Of a DNA stretch of 49,091 bases, positions 1 through 11,039 are shown piece by piece. Position 1 is the stretch's first letter. Each line of letters begins with the position of its first letter. The translations under genes and the position numbers were made by a program. The notes beneath the pieces were generated by a model. That model had not been told where the DNA came from. It did no database searches and was given only the letters and a program-made list of their open reading frames with translations. Origin of the DNA: Spirogloea muscicola (Eukaryota; Streptophyta; Zygnematophyceae; Spirogloeales; Spirogloeaceae); contig WELB01000236.1 of NCBI GenBank assembly GCA_009602725.1, forward strand, positions 56,034 through 105,124. Direction: 5' to 3'.

Positions 1-239
1 CTTGAGGAGGATGACTGGAGGAGCTCGGCAGCCGGCAAGGCGCCCGGGGGGGGCCCCGGAGCCTGGCGCATCCTTGAGCGGGGCGCCCGAGGAAGCCCCG
101 CGGCCTGGCGCGGCCATGAGCGCGGCGGAGCGAGCGCGCCAACCGGCGGCAGCAGGGGGCAGTGGAGCCGCCGCCGTCGCCGCCGCCGCGAGCGGCGGGC
201 GCGGGCGCCCAACGGTCGGGAGCGGGGGGGGGGGGTCAA

Positions 240-660
240 AAGTGAGTGGGGGTCAGGAGCGGAACGAGGCGCACAAGGGAGAAAGGGCTCGCCCATTGAG
301 GATAGGGGCTGGACAAGCCAGCCCAAAAAAGAATGAACAAAGAACGAGAAGGGGGCCAGAGGAAGCCAGAGGAAGCGCTAAGAAACCAAAGCACACAAAG
401 AAAGAAAGCAGCACAAGGGAGCCCTGCTCCGAGCCTCCCACGCGCCCTGGTGACTGAAGGAAAGAAAGAAGACGAAGAAGTGGCACTCCCACTGGTGGCA
501 AGGGCTGCGGAAAGAAGCCAGCCCAAAAGGAAATGACAAAGATTTGGAGAAAGTGCGCGCCCGTTGAGAAGGGGGGGCCAGCAAAGCCAGCCCAGAAAGA
601 GTGGACAACGTCCAAAGCCAAAGAACCGCACAGCTAGGCACCCCTGGTGACGGGGGTCAC
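240..660 (-). repeat. Cluster of RLE-retrotransposon 3' tail modules
   Basis: This is a non-coding, purine-rich stretch in the orientation of the minus strand. It holds at least three short modules, each with a hairpin of the type GGGGCTGG-ACAAG-CCAGCCC followed by AAAAAGAATG, and one copy of the tail GAAGAAGTGGCACTCCC near 473. The same modules form the 3' ends of the non-LTR retrotransposon copies elsewhere in the window, for example at 5.80-5.87, 15.86-15.92 and 23.87-23.94 kb. The part at about 555-650 is closely repeated at about 15.70-15.79 kb. Open frames here are shadows of low-complexity sequence, not genes. Positions 1-239 are GC-rich and hold nothing I recognise. Confidence 0.6.
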
Positions 661-757
661 GCTCCCACCCATTCCATAAGCAAGCTTGGGCTCTGGCCAC
701 CCCTTCGTCCCATCCGCCCGGCGCGCCCTTCCCGTCCCCCCCCCCCGCCCCGGCGCC

Positions 758-809
758 ATGGCGGCGGCACCCGGCCCGCTGGCGCTGGCGCTGCTGCTGC
801 TGGCCGCCG
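758..809 (+). CDS. Orphan first exon encoding a signal peptide
   Basis: An ATG in the context GGCGCCATGG opens 17 codons that read as a typical signal peptide: MAAAPGPLA followed by a leucine/alanine core ending LLLLAAG. The reading stops at a good splice donor, G|GTGAGCCCCC, in phase 1. The same exon, with the same context, phase and donor, starts the LRR / Pro-rich gene on the other strand at 48702-48660. I find no LRR or other recognisable exon downstream on the plus strand before gene A, so this is probably a displaced or truncated copy of a secreted-protein gene 5' end, or the start of a gene whose exons I cannot recognise. Confidence 0.45.
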
Positions 810-909
810 GTGAGCCCCCCTCGGCGCCCCCTGTGCAATCCCGGCTACTGAGGTCGCGTAGGCCGTCAAGCTCGGGCTCATTGGCAGCCAAATACGTCCA
901 TAATTAGAG

Positions 910-2396
910 AGCACCGTGTGACGGGGCCCAAACGCTTGGAGATTGGTCGCAGCATAAGCTCTTCAAGCAAGTGAGAAGGGCCACGCATGGCCGATGGACC
1001 CGAAGGCAGTAAGTGCTAAACTATTTGCATCACTACAATTATCAACCTTGACATGCATCAAGCACAGTACTTCATCAGCGTCCAGAGGTTGCCTCTATCA
1101 CTTCTTGACAGGCGGGCAGGCAAGCCCAGGCTTAGGGCTGCTCATTGACTGCGGTCAAGACGGATGCAACCTTAAGAGAAATCGTTTGGAAATGCTATAT
1201 CAGCTTTGCAACCCAATCCTATAGGTAATACATGCACCTCTAAGAGTGTTGGACGTAATAACCCTGCTCAAGTTGGAGATAATAAATTTGCAACTCAGGC
1301 TCTCTGCTCTTGTCTGATGCCCGGGCAAGAGAATCGCGTCATTGTCTTCAAGGCGAAGCTGAGAACTTTGTCAAGACTTGAATCCCAAAACCTGGGCATC
1401 CATTGTCAATGCACGTGTGGAGAACAGCCCTAGCATGCCTTGGCATCACTGACTACAACTCTGCTAGCGCCACGAACGCCATTCTATTAGTGAAATAAAT
1501 ATGCCTTCAAGTAGCTTTCTTAATAAGTACTACTATACTACTGCTTTCTCACTGCAGGAAAGCTTCGATGTGCTGATGTGCAGTCCACCTCACTAAGATT
1601 TAAAGGGTAATGTGAAGTACCAAAAGACATGACGTATTCAACTATGACTTGATTGAATAGCCCCTGCACAAAGCGATGCAAGGTCCATCACGATGCAAGC
1701 CAGCACTCTTGCTACCCATGACAGTACTTACAATGGACAGCAAGATCATGTAGTCAAGTGAAAGAACTTACGAGTCAAGCCCCAGATCCAACAACCAAGA
1801 ATTGTCGTGCATAATGCTGCATATCCAAATGATATTGCTACAATTTTTGTAATAACCAGTATTGCTGCCTCTGTTGCCAACCACCATGACATCTGCAGCA
1901 GCGGCTGTGCAAGCCAACATTAGCTCTGCTCTTGCCAGCTCACATATGAGCCGGCTATTGGAAGCTCGTGCAGTCACTGAGCCTCTAGCTGACAAGCGAC
2001 CGTGCATTGACACTGCCACTGCTATGGATCACAGCATACTCTCGGCCCCGAGCTGCTCAAAGGGGCGTGGTGTTGGGGAGCCGATTTTACTTGCGGCCTG
2101 CTGGCAAGTGGCAGCACCACTAGCCAGAACACAGCTAGTTTATGATGGTTATGTTGGTTCCCACAGACCCCTAGCTCCTATAGATACACATACACAAGAA
2201 GAAATGTGAGCGCAGGCAGCTTAGGAATGCGTACCTTTTTCATTGTAGCTACAAGTGGGGGCGACTCTCTCTTACCACCGACCTTGTCAAGGGCAGATTG
2301 CTGCAGCTTACAAGAACGAAAAACCACCAAAAATAAGAACGACCTTCTACAAAGGCTGCATTCACAGGCCTGCCTATCTCAGCTTGCTTGGAAATG
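910..2396. other. Intergenic stretch, no gene recognised
   Basis: AT-richer sequence with only short open frames in all six phases. No domain motif, hairpin module or LTR end was seen. Part may be the 3' flank or 3' UTR of gene A on the minus strand. Confidence 0.4.
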
Positions 2397-4970
2397 TCAA
2401 ATGGCATACTCCTGACACCAGCGGCCTTTCATTTGTCCTACTATCTCTTGTTTCGGGCACTGCAAGCATACCGTAGTCTTTCTTGACAATGGGGGTGATG
2501 GCAGCAGCATCACGGAACTGGGGGAGGAGCTGTTGGACAGTGTGTCGTCCCCTTCTTTGTTGGGGCAGTTGCGCTCACTGATTGCCTTGTTAAAGTCATC
2601 CTGTTGCAGCTTCCGGAGTGTCACCTGCTACATCAATACACTCAGAGCTATAGTCCAGCATGCAGTGACAGCTATGAGGGACGCCTTGTTGACAGCTAAG
2701 TGGCAGATCTTCCAAGAGGGATGCTTGTTCAAATCAACCAAGTAGTCCGCTCAGATAGAATGAGTCTCTTGGGACGCGGTATTAGCTTCTGTTGTTGCCT
2801 TGTGAGCTACTTTGAGGCTGAGGGGCCGCCTTCTAAGCAATGCTTTTTCTGCTACAATTGCAGCACAGCTGCGCCTCTGTCATGACTTACATTTTAAATC
2901 TCCACACAGCCAGTCACAAGCACCGAGATGCATGGCCAGCATAAAAGCGAAGGACTGAGTCACAGTGGGCGTGACTACCGTATTTGTTACCTGTCTTGCA
3001 AGGAGGGGGTTGTCCTTGTACCAGTGGTTTTTCTGTTGCCCGGTTTCGCATTCCCAATTCAGGTAATCTCTTATTGGGAAGTTTTCTGCAGCTTCGCACA
3101 TGTCCCTAAGGTCGGAGCCACTGTAACCTTCAGTCCTTTCTGCAAGATCTGCTAGTTTCAGTTGCACGTCTCGGTCCTTGAGTTTCTCCTGCATGTTGTC
3201 AGGCAGGTGTGCAGCCTGTAAATGAAAGATAGCAGCTGCCTGATACTCTTGCATGCTTCTCACATATCTCCTTCAAGGATGTAAAGCTTTGGGACACAGC
3301 TGCATGTGTGAAGTGGCATGGCTGCTACTCTTGCATCTACCTTGGGGGTCAAGCTGCATGTAGAGTATAGCTAGGCAGAAGTGGGTGCAAGCAGAGAGGG
3401 CCCCAAAAAGACAAGGACATTCATGTGTAGAAACTGCATACGAAAGAGTGTGAACATCCGAAAGGCGACGAAGGAGGGGGTCAAAAGTGGGGCGGCCTTG
3501 CAGGGCTATGGATGATACTGATGCTTACCCCAAGAATGACTTTGAGGATTGACTCTCGCTGATGGTTTCCTGGCATGGGGACCTCTAAATGGGTGTCGAA
3601 TCGCCTCAGGGCAGCTTTATCCAACTTATCTATGTGATTGGTGGCTGCCAAAACTGTAACAAGCGACTCCCCTGCTTGGAGCAGATTTGAACACGTACAT
3701 GCATCCATTGTCAGATGACTTGCACAGATGAAAGTGATTGATCGGCTAAGATTGAAAATGCGACTGAAGTAGTCCTAGACCTGCTGCAGGAGAGATATGC
3801 ACACCGTCCGTCTTGAAGCCCTGCCATTGGATCAGGAGACAGGACTTCAAGTTGTCCATTGAATCATGGTCACCATTGTGACGCTCGCTTAAAAGCCCGT
3901 CGACCTCATCCACAAAGATAATTGCTGGTTGGAGCTTGTTCGCAAGACTGAATACTGCAGCAACTGCCAAGAAACCAGACACATATCACAGTACAGTCAC
4001 GAACACTTTTGTCGTAGCAAGCTGGGTGTGAACGCACACCCTGAAGGCCTTCACATATATAGAAGCCCTGACAACCTACCCCGCTTCTGAGATTCGCCTT
4101 GGTACTTGCTGAGTGTAGCTCCTATGTCAAGGATGATGAAGATGGCTTCAGCCTCTTTGGCCACTGCTTTTGCAATGTGCGTCTTTCCTGTACCTTCCTT
4201 GCCATACAAGAGTACACCTCGACTTGGCCTGCACATTGCCACGAGGTCAAATTTCTCGTTTCATCTGTCAGCTAGACACTTGCAATTTGAATTTGAGCAC
4301 AAACTGAGGGGTGGTGGTGGTATATCTGCTATGAAGCCCAGCACTCAGCAGCCATGGCTGTTGGGTGGACTGCCAGCTATTTGACCTGCGTCCGAGCTCA
4401 GGGCGCCTCAACGGCAAGGTGATAGCCATTCTTAGGCTATTTATGGTGCCGTCCAAGCCACCGATGGAAGAGAAGTCTTCCTCGATATCTTCAAAGTCAA
4501 TGATATCTTGAACTATAGCTTGCTGCATGCAGGCCCACAATCATGGCAAGCAAGCCTTGCTTCCGCAATCAGGCAGTTGAGCTCATTCTGTCAAGTCCTG
4601 CTCGTGCAACTGAGTTGGACAATCGAGAGGCAGAACAGGTACTTCGCTGGAAGCAAGGGAAATTGCAAGTGGGAAAAGAGCGTCTTGGAAGTGGCACGCC
4701 CTGCCTAATATCTGAAGTAGGATAGGCATCTCTTCGACAAGGCCAGCGGCAGTGAGGGCGGTTGCTGCATACCTCGTACTCGTTCAATATCACATTCGAT
4801 AGACGTCTTCGACTAGCTTTCTCATGTACATCATCTGCAGCCGTCTCTTGAACATGGGCAGCCAAACAGTGCTTGTCAAACGGCTCACGCAGGCTCCTTA
4901 CAGTGGCTCTGATCCCCCTCCAGATGGCTAACGCTGGCCTGACCGCCCCAGGCGCCATTGAGTTGCCCAT
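2397..4970 (-). CDS. Msp1/ATAD1-like AAA+ ATPase, gene A
   Basis: Seven exons are supported: 4970-4773, 4522-4386, about 4264-4080, 3963-3805, 3671-3529, 3215-2991 and 2624 to about 2397. In order they hold SSIGGLDGTI, a Walker A of unusual form (GKEGTGKT, where the family has GPPGTGKT), GESQK, Walker [12 protein letters not shown], sensor 1 AATNHIDKLD, the arginine finger region ALRRFD, and a lid with TEGYSGSDLRDMCEAA. These match the mitochondrial or peroxisomal outer-membrane extractase Msp1/ATAD1, which pulls mislocalised tail-anchored proteins out of membranes. The start at 4970 is chosen by alignment with gene B (MGNSMAPGAV against [10 protein letters not shown]). The N-terminal membrane segment seen in gene B is not hydrophobic here. 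The junction into the Walker A exon gives an in-frame TGA at the first full codon, so this gene may be damaged or the splice is misjudged. The other junctions I phased agree. Confidence 0.8.
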
Positions 4971-5009
4971 GCCAGCGAGTGCGCACACCGTGGTGCTGAA
5001 GAGCCCTGC

Positions 5010-5130
5010 GCGTCAGCAGGTTGTGCCTGTGCCCAGCTGATAAGCAAGCGCTCGCGGCCTCTCACGAATGCGAGCAGGGCAAAGCTCCTGCGCCTGATGC
5101 AAGAGCCATGCCACGGTCCTTGCCTGCGCC
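5010..5130 (-). promoter_or_regulatory. 5' flank of gene A, related to the 5' flank of gene B
   Basis: Upstream of the gene A start lie the plus-strand strings GAAGAGCCCTGCGCG and GCGAGCAGGGCAAAGCTCCTG. Gene B has GAAGAGCCGTGCGCA and GCGAGCAGGGCATGCTCCTGG at the matching distance (37755-37855). Shared sequence outside the coding exons suggests that the duplication took the promoter or 5' UTR along. No TATA or other defined element is claimed. Confidence 0.45.
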
Positions 5131-5557
5131 TGCAGAGAAGAGCGGCTTCCGGAGAAGCACTCTTCCGGTCGAAGGCGATGGCTGTGAAAGCGACCCCGCT
5201 TGCAGCATCGGGGCAAGGCGGCCAGGTTCCCGGCTTTCCAGCGGGCCGGGGCCGCCACCGTCACCACAGACGACGGTGGCGGGCCGCCAGCAGCATCACG
5301 CCCGTTGACCAAGTCCTTTCTGTGAATCGGTGAAAGAAACAGCAGCTTCTCCGTAGTTTCTTCCTTTTCTACTCTCTGAGGGCGATGACTGTGTTGGCCA
5401 GCCCAGGAGGGCCGCCCGTTGACTTCCCGTCTCGGCAGATCCCCGCAGAGGGGGTGGTGGGGGCGGCCCGCCACCGCCCGAGGCCCCCCGCCTTGCCCCG
5501 GCTGCTGCAGGCGCTGGCAAACGACCTCCATGTCTACTCTTCATGGGCTGGCCTCTC

Positions 5558-5930
5558 AGTATATCGGATGCGCCTCTCTGTATCCCTGCAGCGGTCCATG
5601 GCCCACGCTCTGCATCTGCGAGCTGGCCGTGCTCTCGCTGCGGGCTCTGGCTTTCGTCAGGGTGATAGCTTCCCGGCAGCTAGTCTGTCGGATCTGAGGC
5701 TCCTCACTCGTACTTATTGAGTGATCCATCCTCCCCCTGTTTTACCATTGCATCCTCAGGCCCCTTTGTAGCTGCTCACCGCTCTTAGGCCCCTCTGAAC
5801 CTTTGTGAATTCTTTTTGGGCTGGCTTTTCGCAGCCCTTGCCCCCTTTGGGAGTGCCACTTCTTCTTCTTCTTCTCACAGCCCTTGCTCCCTCATGAACA
5901 CCCTTTTGGAGAGCCAGCCCTCCACTGGAA
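5558..5930 (+). mobile_element. 5'-truncated RLE non-LTR retrotransposon, subfamily I
   Basis: The open frame reads VYRMRLSVSLQRSMAHALHL, then AGRALAAGSGFRQGD, and ends SLSDLRLLTRTY at the stop 5718-5720. This is the C-terminus of the long copy at 38.2 kb. The 3' UTR follows with GAATTCTTTTTGGGCTGGC, a hairpin, and CATTGGGAG-type tail ending GTGCCACTTCTTC near 5860. Everything upstream of the C-terminal 55 codons is missing, as expected from target-primed reverse transcription that stopped early. Confidence 0.75.
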
Positions 5931-7910
5931 GCGTATATTTTTCCCCGACGGGAGCGCGCTATCATTCCAAGCCAAGCGGTCCGTTAGAAAGTGGCTCTCC
6001 CAAGCGGCCGCGTAAGGTGCCCCGAGTGCTTGCCTTGCAAAGGCGGAGCCTGCTGGCGCGCACGGCTCCGCTGCGCCGCCAGTGCGGCATGGGCGATCTG
6101 ATGCCTGAGGCCGAGTGCATGAGGGGTCGACGGCGCCACGGAGCCGCTGGCGGTGGTGGTGTCGGATGCCCCCCATGCCCCCACTGCCAGGCCGCTTGCC
6201 TGCACCGTTGCTGCAGGCGCAGGTAACGACCGGCAGCCGTGTGAAGTGTCTTCGTTCCTAGCACCAGAGCATGTCCTTGCTCGCAGCCCTGGAAAAGCTT
6301 ACTGCTTGCCTGTAAGGCCGACCCGCCCACAGCCTGCTGATGCACGCAGTTTTCCTGCGCCGGCAGTGTGGGCAATATTATCATGGATTACGTGGAGGCT
6401 GATCCAGGGACACCCCTAGACGAGCCCCCGAAGGAGCAGGTGCGCACTTGACGATGAATGCCGAGGGGCTCGATAGTTGACAGGCTTTCCAAAAAGGTTC
6501 AGGTCTAGATCCATGTAGTGACCTTATGGATCTCATGTTCTTCGGGTTAAGAAGTGACCATGACACAAGGTTCAAGTCACTTCTCAGGCCTGTGTCCAGG
6601 AGCTGGCGAGTGTTGAAGAGGGACCTTATGCTCACCGTACCAGAGCGTCGGTGCAGGAGGCACGTCAGCAAGATAAGACTGCAGGTCTACCACTGTGGGC
6701 GTGGTTCACCGTATTTGTGATTGGCTTCAACGACTTTTGCGACGCACTTCCCTTCCTTCGGTGTGTCACCTTGCTCCATCACTTCCATCACTTCGTCATC
6801 TGGCAAGGAAGGGAGTCTCTTATGTGCATCTCTGCTGTTCAATTGTGTGTGCAGAAATGTTGCTCTCTACCCAACAATTTGGTTGATTTCGGGTGCTGTC
6901 GTTGTTTTGGGTCATGTACTGCTGAAGCAGATAGACCTTTTGGTAAGTGCGGACACATTCTGGTGAGATGCGCTTTGAATCTATTAAATCAAGAGGATTT
7001 AATAAAGGTCACAAGCAGCTGCTCATGCGCAAAGCGAGTTGCTCTGGCATTGGCCCAAGCAATCCCAACTATATCTTAGGCCTAAGAAGTCGATGTATTG
7101 CTGGATTTGCGAGTTTCTCAAGAACCAGATCTGATGTAGAGCATGTGTAGGAGGTCATCCGTAAGTCATCAGGCAAGTCATAATTGCTCACGAGAAATGT
7201 TGGTGTATCCATGCAGCACGTGCTTGGCCTGCTGAAGAGATTGGTGTTGTACGTGCGTTACGTACTCAACATGCTGAACAAGCTCCTGCACAAGCTCCTG
7301 CACCTAAACGTCCCCATTCAAGAAGCGCCCTTGCAGACCTCCATGATCATCATTTAAAAATGGACCCTCTGGACGCTTTGCTCGAGACAGGTTTGCAAAG
7401 TCAAATGCAGCAATCAAGAGCAATGTTATGCTCTTCTGTGAGGCAGAATACGCCGGCAACATCGCTTTGTTTGCATTGCACCTTGCGGACTTGGGGAGCT
7501 GCACTATGTATATGGCATAAATCCTGGGCTTATGGTGCCAAGGTAGTTGGCCTCAATTCTTTCTGCAGCAAAGCTATCTGCACATGCGCTTGCACCTCCA
7601 GCATTCAACAGCCCCTGCACCAATCCACTGCACTGTTATGGTTTGCAAGTGACTCAATATTCTGCCCCAAGCGTAAGTCAAAAGGGAGCTAGAGTATTCT
7701 AAGAAGAGCACGTCACTTGAAACACAGCAACGTGACCTTCAGTGGCAGTGTAACTTGCAAGAGGTCTGGGGCATGACAGGGCATCAAGAAGATCCCGCAT
7801 TCGCCCGTTTCCACTTAAAACATGTGCTGAGCTGACCATCACATTGTCTATTGACCAGTAAATTGTGATTTTCCAACAGCTAGGGGCTGCTATATTTCAT
7901 TCCTCTTGCT
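5931..7910. other. Region without recognisable genes
   Basis: The first 500 bases are GC-rich with overlapping open frames in several phases, none of which resembles a known domain. From 6430 on the sequence is AT-richer and has only short frames. A short direct repeat (AAGCTCCTGCAC, two copies) lies near 7280-7305. I see no splice-supported exon set and no LTR. Confidence 0.35.
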
Positions 7911-8822
7911 TCAGGGCCCTTCCACGTCAGAAATTTGCCGCAAAAAGGGAGCCCCCTGATTGACAGCCTCCTCCGTGGTACCCACTGCCCTTGCCCTCCG
8001 TAGCGCATATTGCCTCCATGCGATGTCGCAGCTCCTCACTGTTACCTCAGCAGCCAGTTTGCTGCTATTCCGGGGGCCCCCGCCCAGTACGCTGCGCCGA
8101 GGTCGGCGCAACGCGGGTAGAGACGGCCATTCGCCCCGACTTGGTTGGGCATCACGCTGGAGCACTCCATGACCATGGTGTAGCCCGCCTCCAGGAAGAC
8201 ACCATATACATGGAGTTCCAGAGAAGGTCGTGAGTGCCGGTCTGCTCCCTTCCCCTTGCTTACTAGAGCATGTGTGCCGCCAACACCGCCGCTTCTGTGC
8301 TGCACTTTCCACACTCGCACTGCAACACACCACTGAGGCAGGCTGGATGGACGCCGGGGAGGTGGTGGACAGCCATCCGGAAGGTCGTCTGGCATGCTGA
8401 GCGCTGCATATATATGAGAGGGTCGTCAAATATGCTGCAGCCCTTGGGGAGGACGCAAACAACAGCCACGCGCGCCCATGAAGGTCGACCGAGGTAGAGC
8501 TCCACAGCCGCGTTGAAGGAGGCCTTCTCGACCTCCGCCGTTGAGCAAGCTCTGAGGTCGTCAGTGTGCGAGAGGTGCGCGCACGGGACTGCCCGCTGCG
8601 CCAGGGGTTGGTGGTCCGCAAACAGCACATCGCTGGCCGAGCAAAGAGCCGCATGGAAGGGCAGTAAGCCATCTCCACGTCTGCAGCCGCCTGCTCCAGC
8701 AGGCGACAACCATGCGGGATGACCTGCTGGGACACGGAAGCAACAACCTGCGCCCAGCTGCCCAGGTACACTGCCCGACAGGCGCGAGCAAGCGGGCAGC
8801 AGTCCAGACCACCACGGCTCAC
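7911..8822 (-). pseudogene. Decayed RLE retrotransposon, RT thumb to endonuclease, subfamily II
   Basis: The N-terminal part reads ARACRAVYLGSWAQVVASVS, matching RSCRAAYLGSWAQTAASVA of the 38.2 kb copy. In a second frame (8709-8263) follow LPFHAALCSA, CAHLSHTDDLRA and the start of a CCHC knuckle (LQCECGKC). A third frame (8395-8042) carries HALVSKGKGADRHSR and the entrance to the RLE domain (GANGR then a degraded PD-like motif). The order zinc knuckle then endonuclease is that of R2/NeSL-type elements. At least two frameshifts make it a dead copy. Confidence 0.7.
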
Positions 8823-8959
8823 TTAACAGGGAGCCCCGTTAAAAAGCGGCTGGCGAGTCGAGGAAGGCAGGATGCTGTACGAACCGCGCTATACGGAATG
8901 CCTGCTTCGAATATTGCCTACACGGCCTACGCTGCCGGGGAGGAAAAGCGTGTGTATTA

Positions 8960-9640
8960 AGAGATGGGGAGGCCATGTGTGGCCAAGTACAAAGGCAAGC
9001 ACATTGACAAATGTACGTCACCTGCTGCTAAGCTGACCCGCTCAGTAACCACGAGTCAGCACATAGAGGTCGCTAACTGATGCTCGATTATTGGACGGCA
9101 ATCGACAAGCTCTTGGACTACCAGCCAAGGGTCGACCAGCTTTCTGATGCAATGCAGGAGCCTGAGCTCGCTGCAGACAAGCTGACACTCGATGTCGCAA
9201 AAATGACAGATAGGCTGCCGGCATACCCATCTTGGCTGGAAGCATATCCTCGCGTCGTGCATATCCCAGACTCGCTATGTTCTCAAGTAGGGTATGGAAG
9301 CGAGGACCCAAGCAGCCGAAAGTGTCGATTGCCGCCGGGAGAAGGTGGTCGCTGCGGGGGTAGTCAGAGTAGTGTCGGAGCTTTCTCTGCTCAGCACCTC
9401 CCACTGCGTAGGGAGGGGGGAGGCCTGGACCAGTACTGCGGGCGCTGCAAAATGCACCTGGTAACCATTGCCAGCTCCCACTGCATGTCGTGCAGCTCCA
9501 ACAGGTGATCCGCTGGCCGGGTGCTCCAGCAGCCGTGCCAGCAGTAGAGAGCGGCTCTCCTTGAAGAACAAGACTGCTTTCTGTAGCTTCGAACTTTCCT
9601 GAATTCCTCTTTCCTGGAGCTGGCCAATCACAGCCATCGC
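8960..9640 (-). mobile_element. 5'-truncated RLE retrotransposon, subfamily II, with 3' UTR
   Basis: Minus-strand coding from about 9640 to the stop at 9042 includes RKLRHYSDYPRSDHLLPAAI, which corresponds to the K..HY....F.P.A. end of the RLE nuclease, and ends SVSDLYVLTRGY. The 3' UTR below 9042 reads TGAGCGGGTCAGCTTAGCAG and runs to about 8960; near copies of it lie at 10680-10735 and 42630-42690. Just upstream (9600-9695), on the same strand, lies a 3' UTR-like module (ATGCGCACCGCGCGCCTTCTC and CCAGTAGAGGGCGATGGCTG) also found near 10430 and 16730, so this insertion abuts the tail of another. Confidence 0.7.
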
Positions 9641-9749
9641 CCTCTACTGGAAGAGAGAAGGCGCGCGGTGCGCATGAGATTGAAATGGAGGCCAATTCTA
9701 GCCTTACAAATGTCCTATTAACTGGGTAATGAGCTGGCTAAGGGGGACA

Positions 9750-10225
9750 CTAATATCCCCGAGTGAGCACATGCATATCTGACAAGCTATACTGAGGCGC
9801 CAAACCACCACCACGGAAGCCACTAGCCTGGGCTAATGCACGACCAGCACGCTGGTGAATCGCGAATGCCTGGGAGCGCTGCAGACTTATTGATAGCCGC
9901 ATCCGATAGCATGCTACGATGGCTTGCGGGACGCTAGAATGCCCTAAGCTACCCGCCCGACTACGTGGGCGGGCATCAACATGCAGTGCCAGGCGATGGA
10001 GGAGGGAAGACCACTTCGTTCCGTAGCCGCCGTATATGTCCATGGCGCCGGGAAGAAGTGGTCGCCCCGGGGGTGGTCATTATAGTGCCTCTCCTTCTTC
10101 CTCTCCGCATGATGTGTCGCCCAACCTGGCACAGTCGGTGTGGGTGCCCCTGGTTGGAATGCGTCGATGAGAACGACATCGAGAAGAAGACGAGGCCCAC
10201 CACTCCGGGGGGTGGCCACCACATC
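9750..10225 (-). mobile_element. 5'-truncated RLE retrotransposon, subfamily II, endonuclease part
   Basis: Two overlapping minus frames, 10222-9944 and 10043-9750, read GGPRLLLDVVLIDAFQPG, then KKERHYNDHPRGDHFFPAPW, then YRMRLSISLQRSQAFAIHQR and end SLSDMHVLTRGY. The LLLDVV and K..HY residues fit the PD-(D/E)XK fold core of the R2-type RLE. A frame change near 10000 shows the copy is not intact. It meets a plus-strand copy head-on at about 10222. Confidence 0.75.
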
Positions 10226-10273
10226 CTGGAAGAGTCTCTGGCAGATAGGTTTGTGCTTACTCGTGGGTACTAG
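10222..10273 (+). mobile_element. Tiny 3' coding remnant of subfamily II, opposite strand
   Basis: The plus strand reads EESLADRFVLTRGY and a stop at 10271-10273, the last codons of the subfamily II protein. It is followed by a tail with GGGCTGTGAAGAGCCAGCCCG-like sequence near 10320. The 5' edge coincides with the 5' edge of the minus-strand copy. Confidence 0.55.
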
Positions 10274-10950
10274 AGTATCCCTTCAATAGCAGGCAAGAAA
10301 GCTCATCAACTTGGGCGAGGGCTGTGAAGAGCCAGCCCGAAAAAAATGGACAGAATGGTAAGCTTAGCCTGTGCTGAAATGTTCTTATTCTTCTCACACT
10401 GAACTGGCTTGTTCCTCTCATTTCATGCGCACCGCGCGCCTTCTCTCTCTCTTTCAGCGCTTTCCATCCCCTTCGGACCTTGTCAAATTTTCAGGCTGGG
10501 CTTTCACAGCGTTGCGCCCCCATTGGATGAGCTCACTTCTCTACGGATGCCAAGAAGTGAGATCTTCCCCTTTGCCCTCCGACACCAGATACATGCTCCA
10601 TTCCTGTGGAAGAGCTAACTTCTTTTTCCAAGGAAGGAATAGATCCGTATTGAATGAGGGAGGCTGGCCAAGTACAAAGGCAAGCACATAGACAGATGTA
10701 CATCACCTGCCGCTAAGCTGACCCGCTGTGACGCGAGAGGGCGTCGACGCGAGATGGCGTCGATAGGTCTAGGTAAAGACGAATGCTGACATGCCAGACT
10801 ACGACATACACAAAACGAAAAAACTGTGTGGTCACGTTGGCCGGGCTGACAGAAAAGCAATCTGATGAGAGGCCAACATTGACAATTATTTACAATCCCA
10901 CAACATAAGAGAAAAATCACGAAAACGGTCTAGATCTTACTCTGTAGTGC
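10274..10950. repeat. Retrotransposon tail fragments
   Basis: Holds a minus-orientation hairpin module (10318-10350), a plus-orientation module (CAGGCTGGGCTTTCACAGC near 10490 with GCCCCCATTGGATGAGC) and, at 10680-10735, a copy of the subfamily II 3' UTR in minus orientation. No gene is seen. Confidence 0.45.
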
Positions 10951-11039
10951 ATCAGGTGTGGAAGCAGGTAGCTCAAGTGAGATCGCACCACGCTTCAGAA
11001 GGAGATCAACATGGCATCATCCAAATATCAAGGTATTCA

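Noticed and set aside
236-838. Long minus-strand open frames at the left edge (200 and 122 codons)
   Set aside because: They read low-complexity purine/pyrimidine tracts and hairpin modules, overlap in several phases and have no domain.
5013-5531. Minus-strand frame of 172 codons upstream of gene A
   Set aside because: GC-rich 5' flank; similarity to the gene B flank lies in DNA, not in a shared reading frame.
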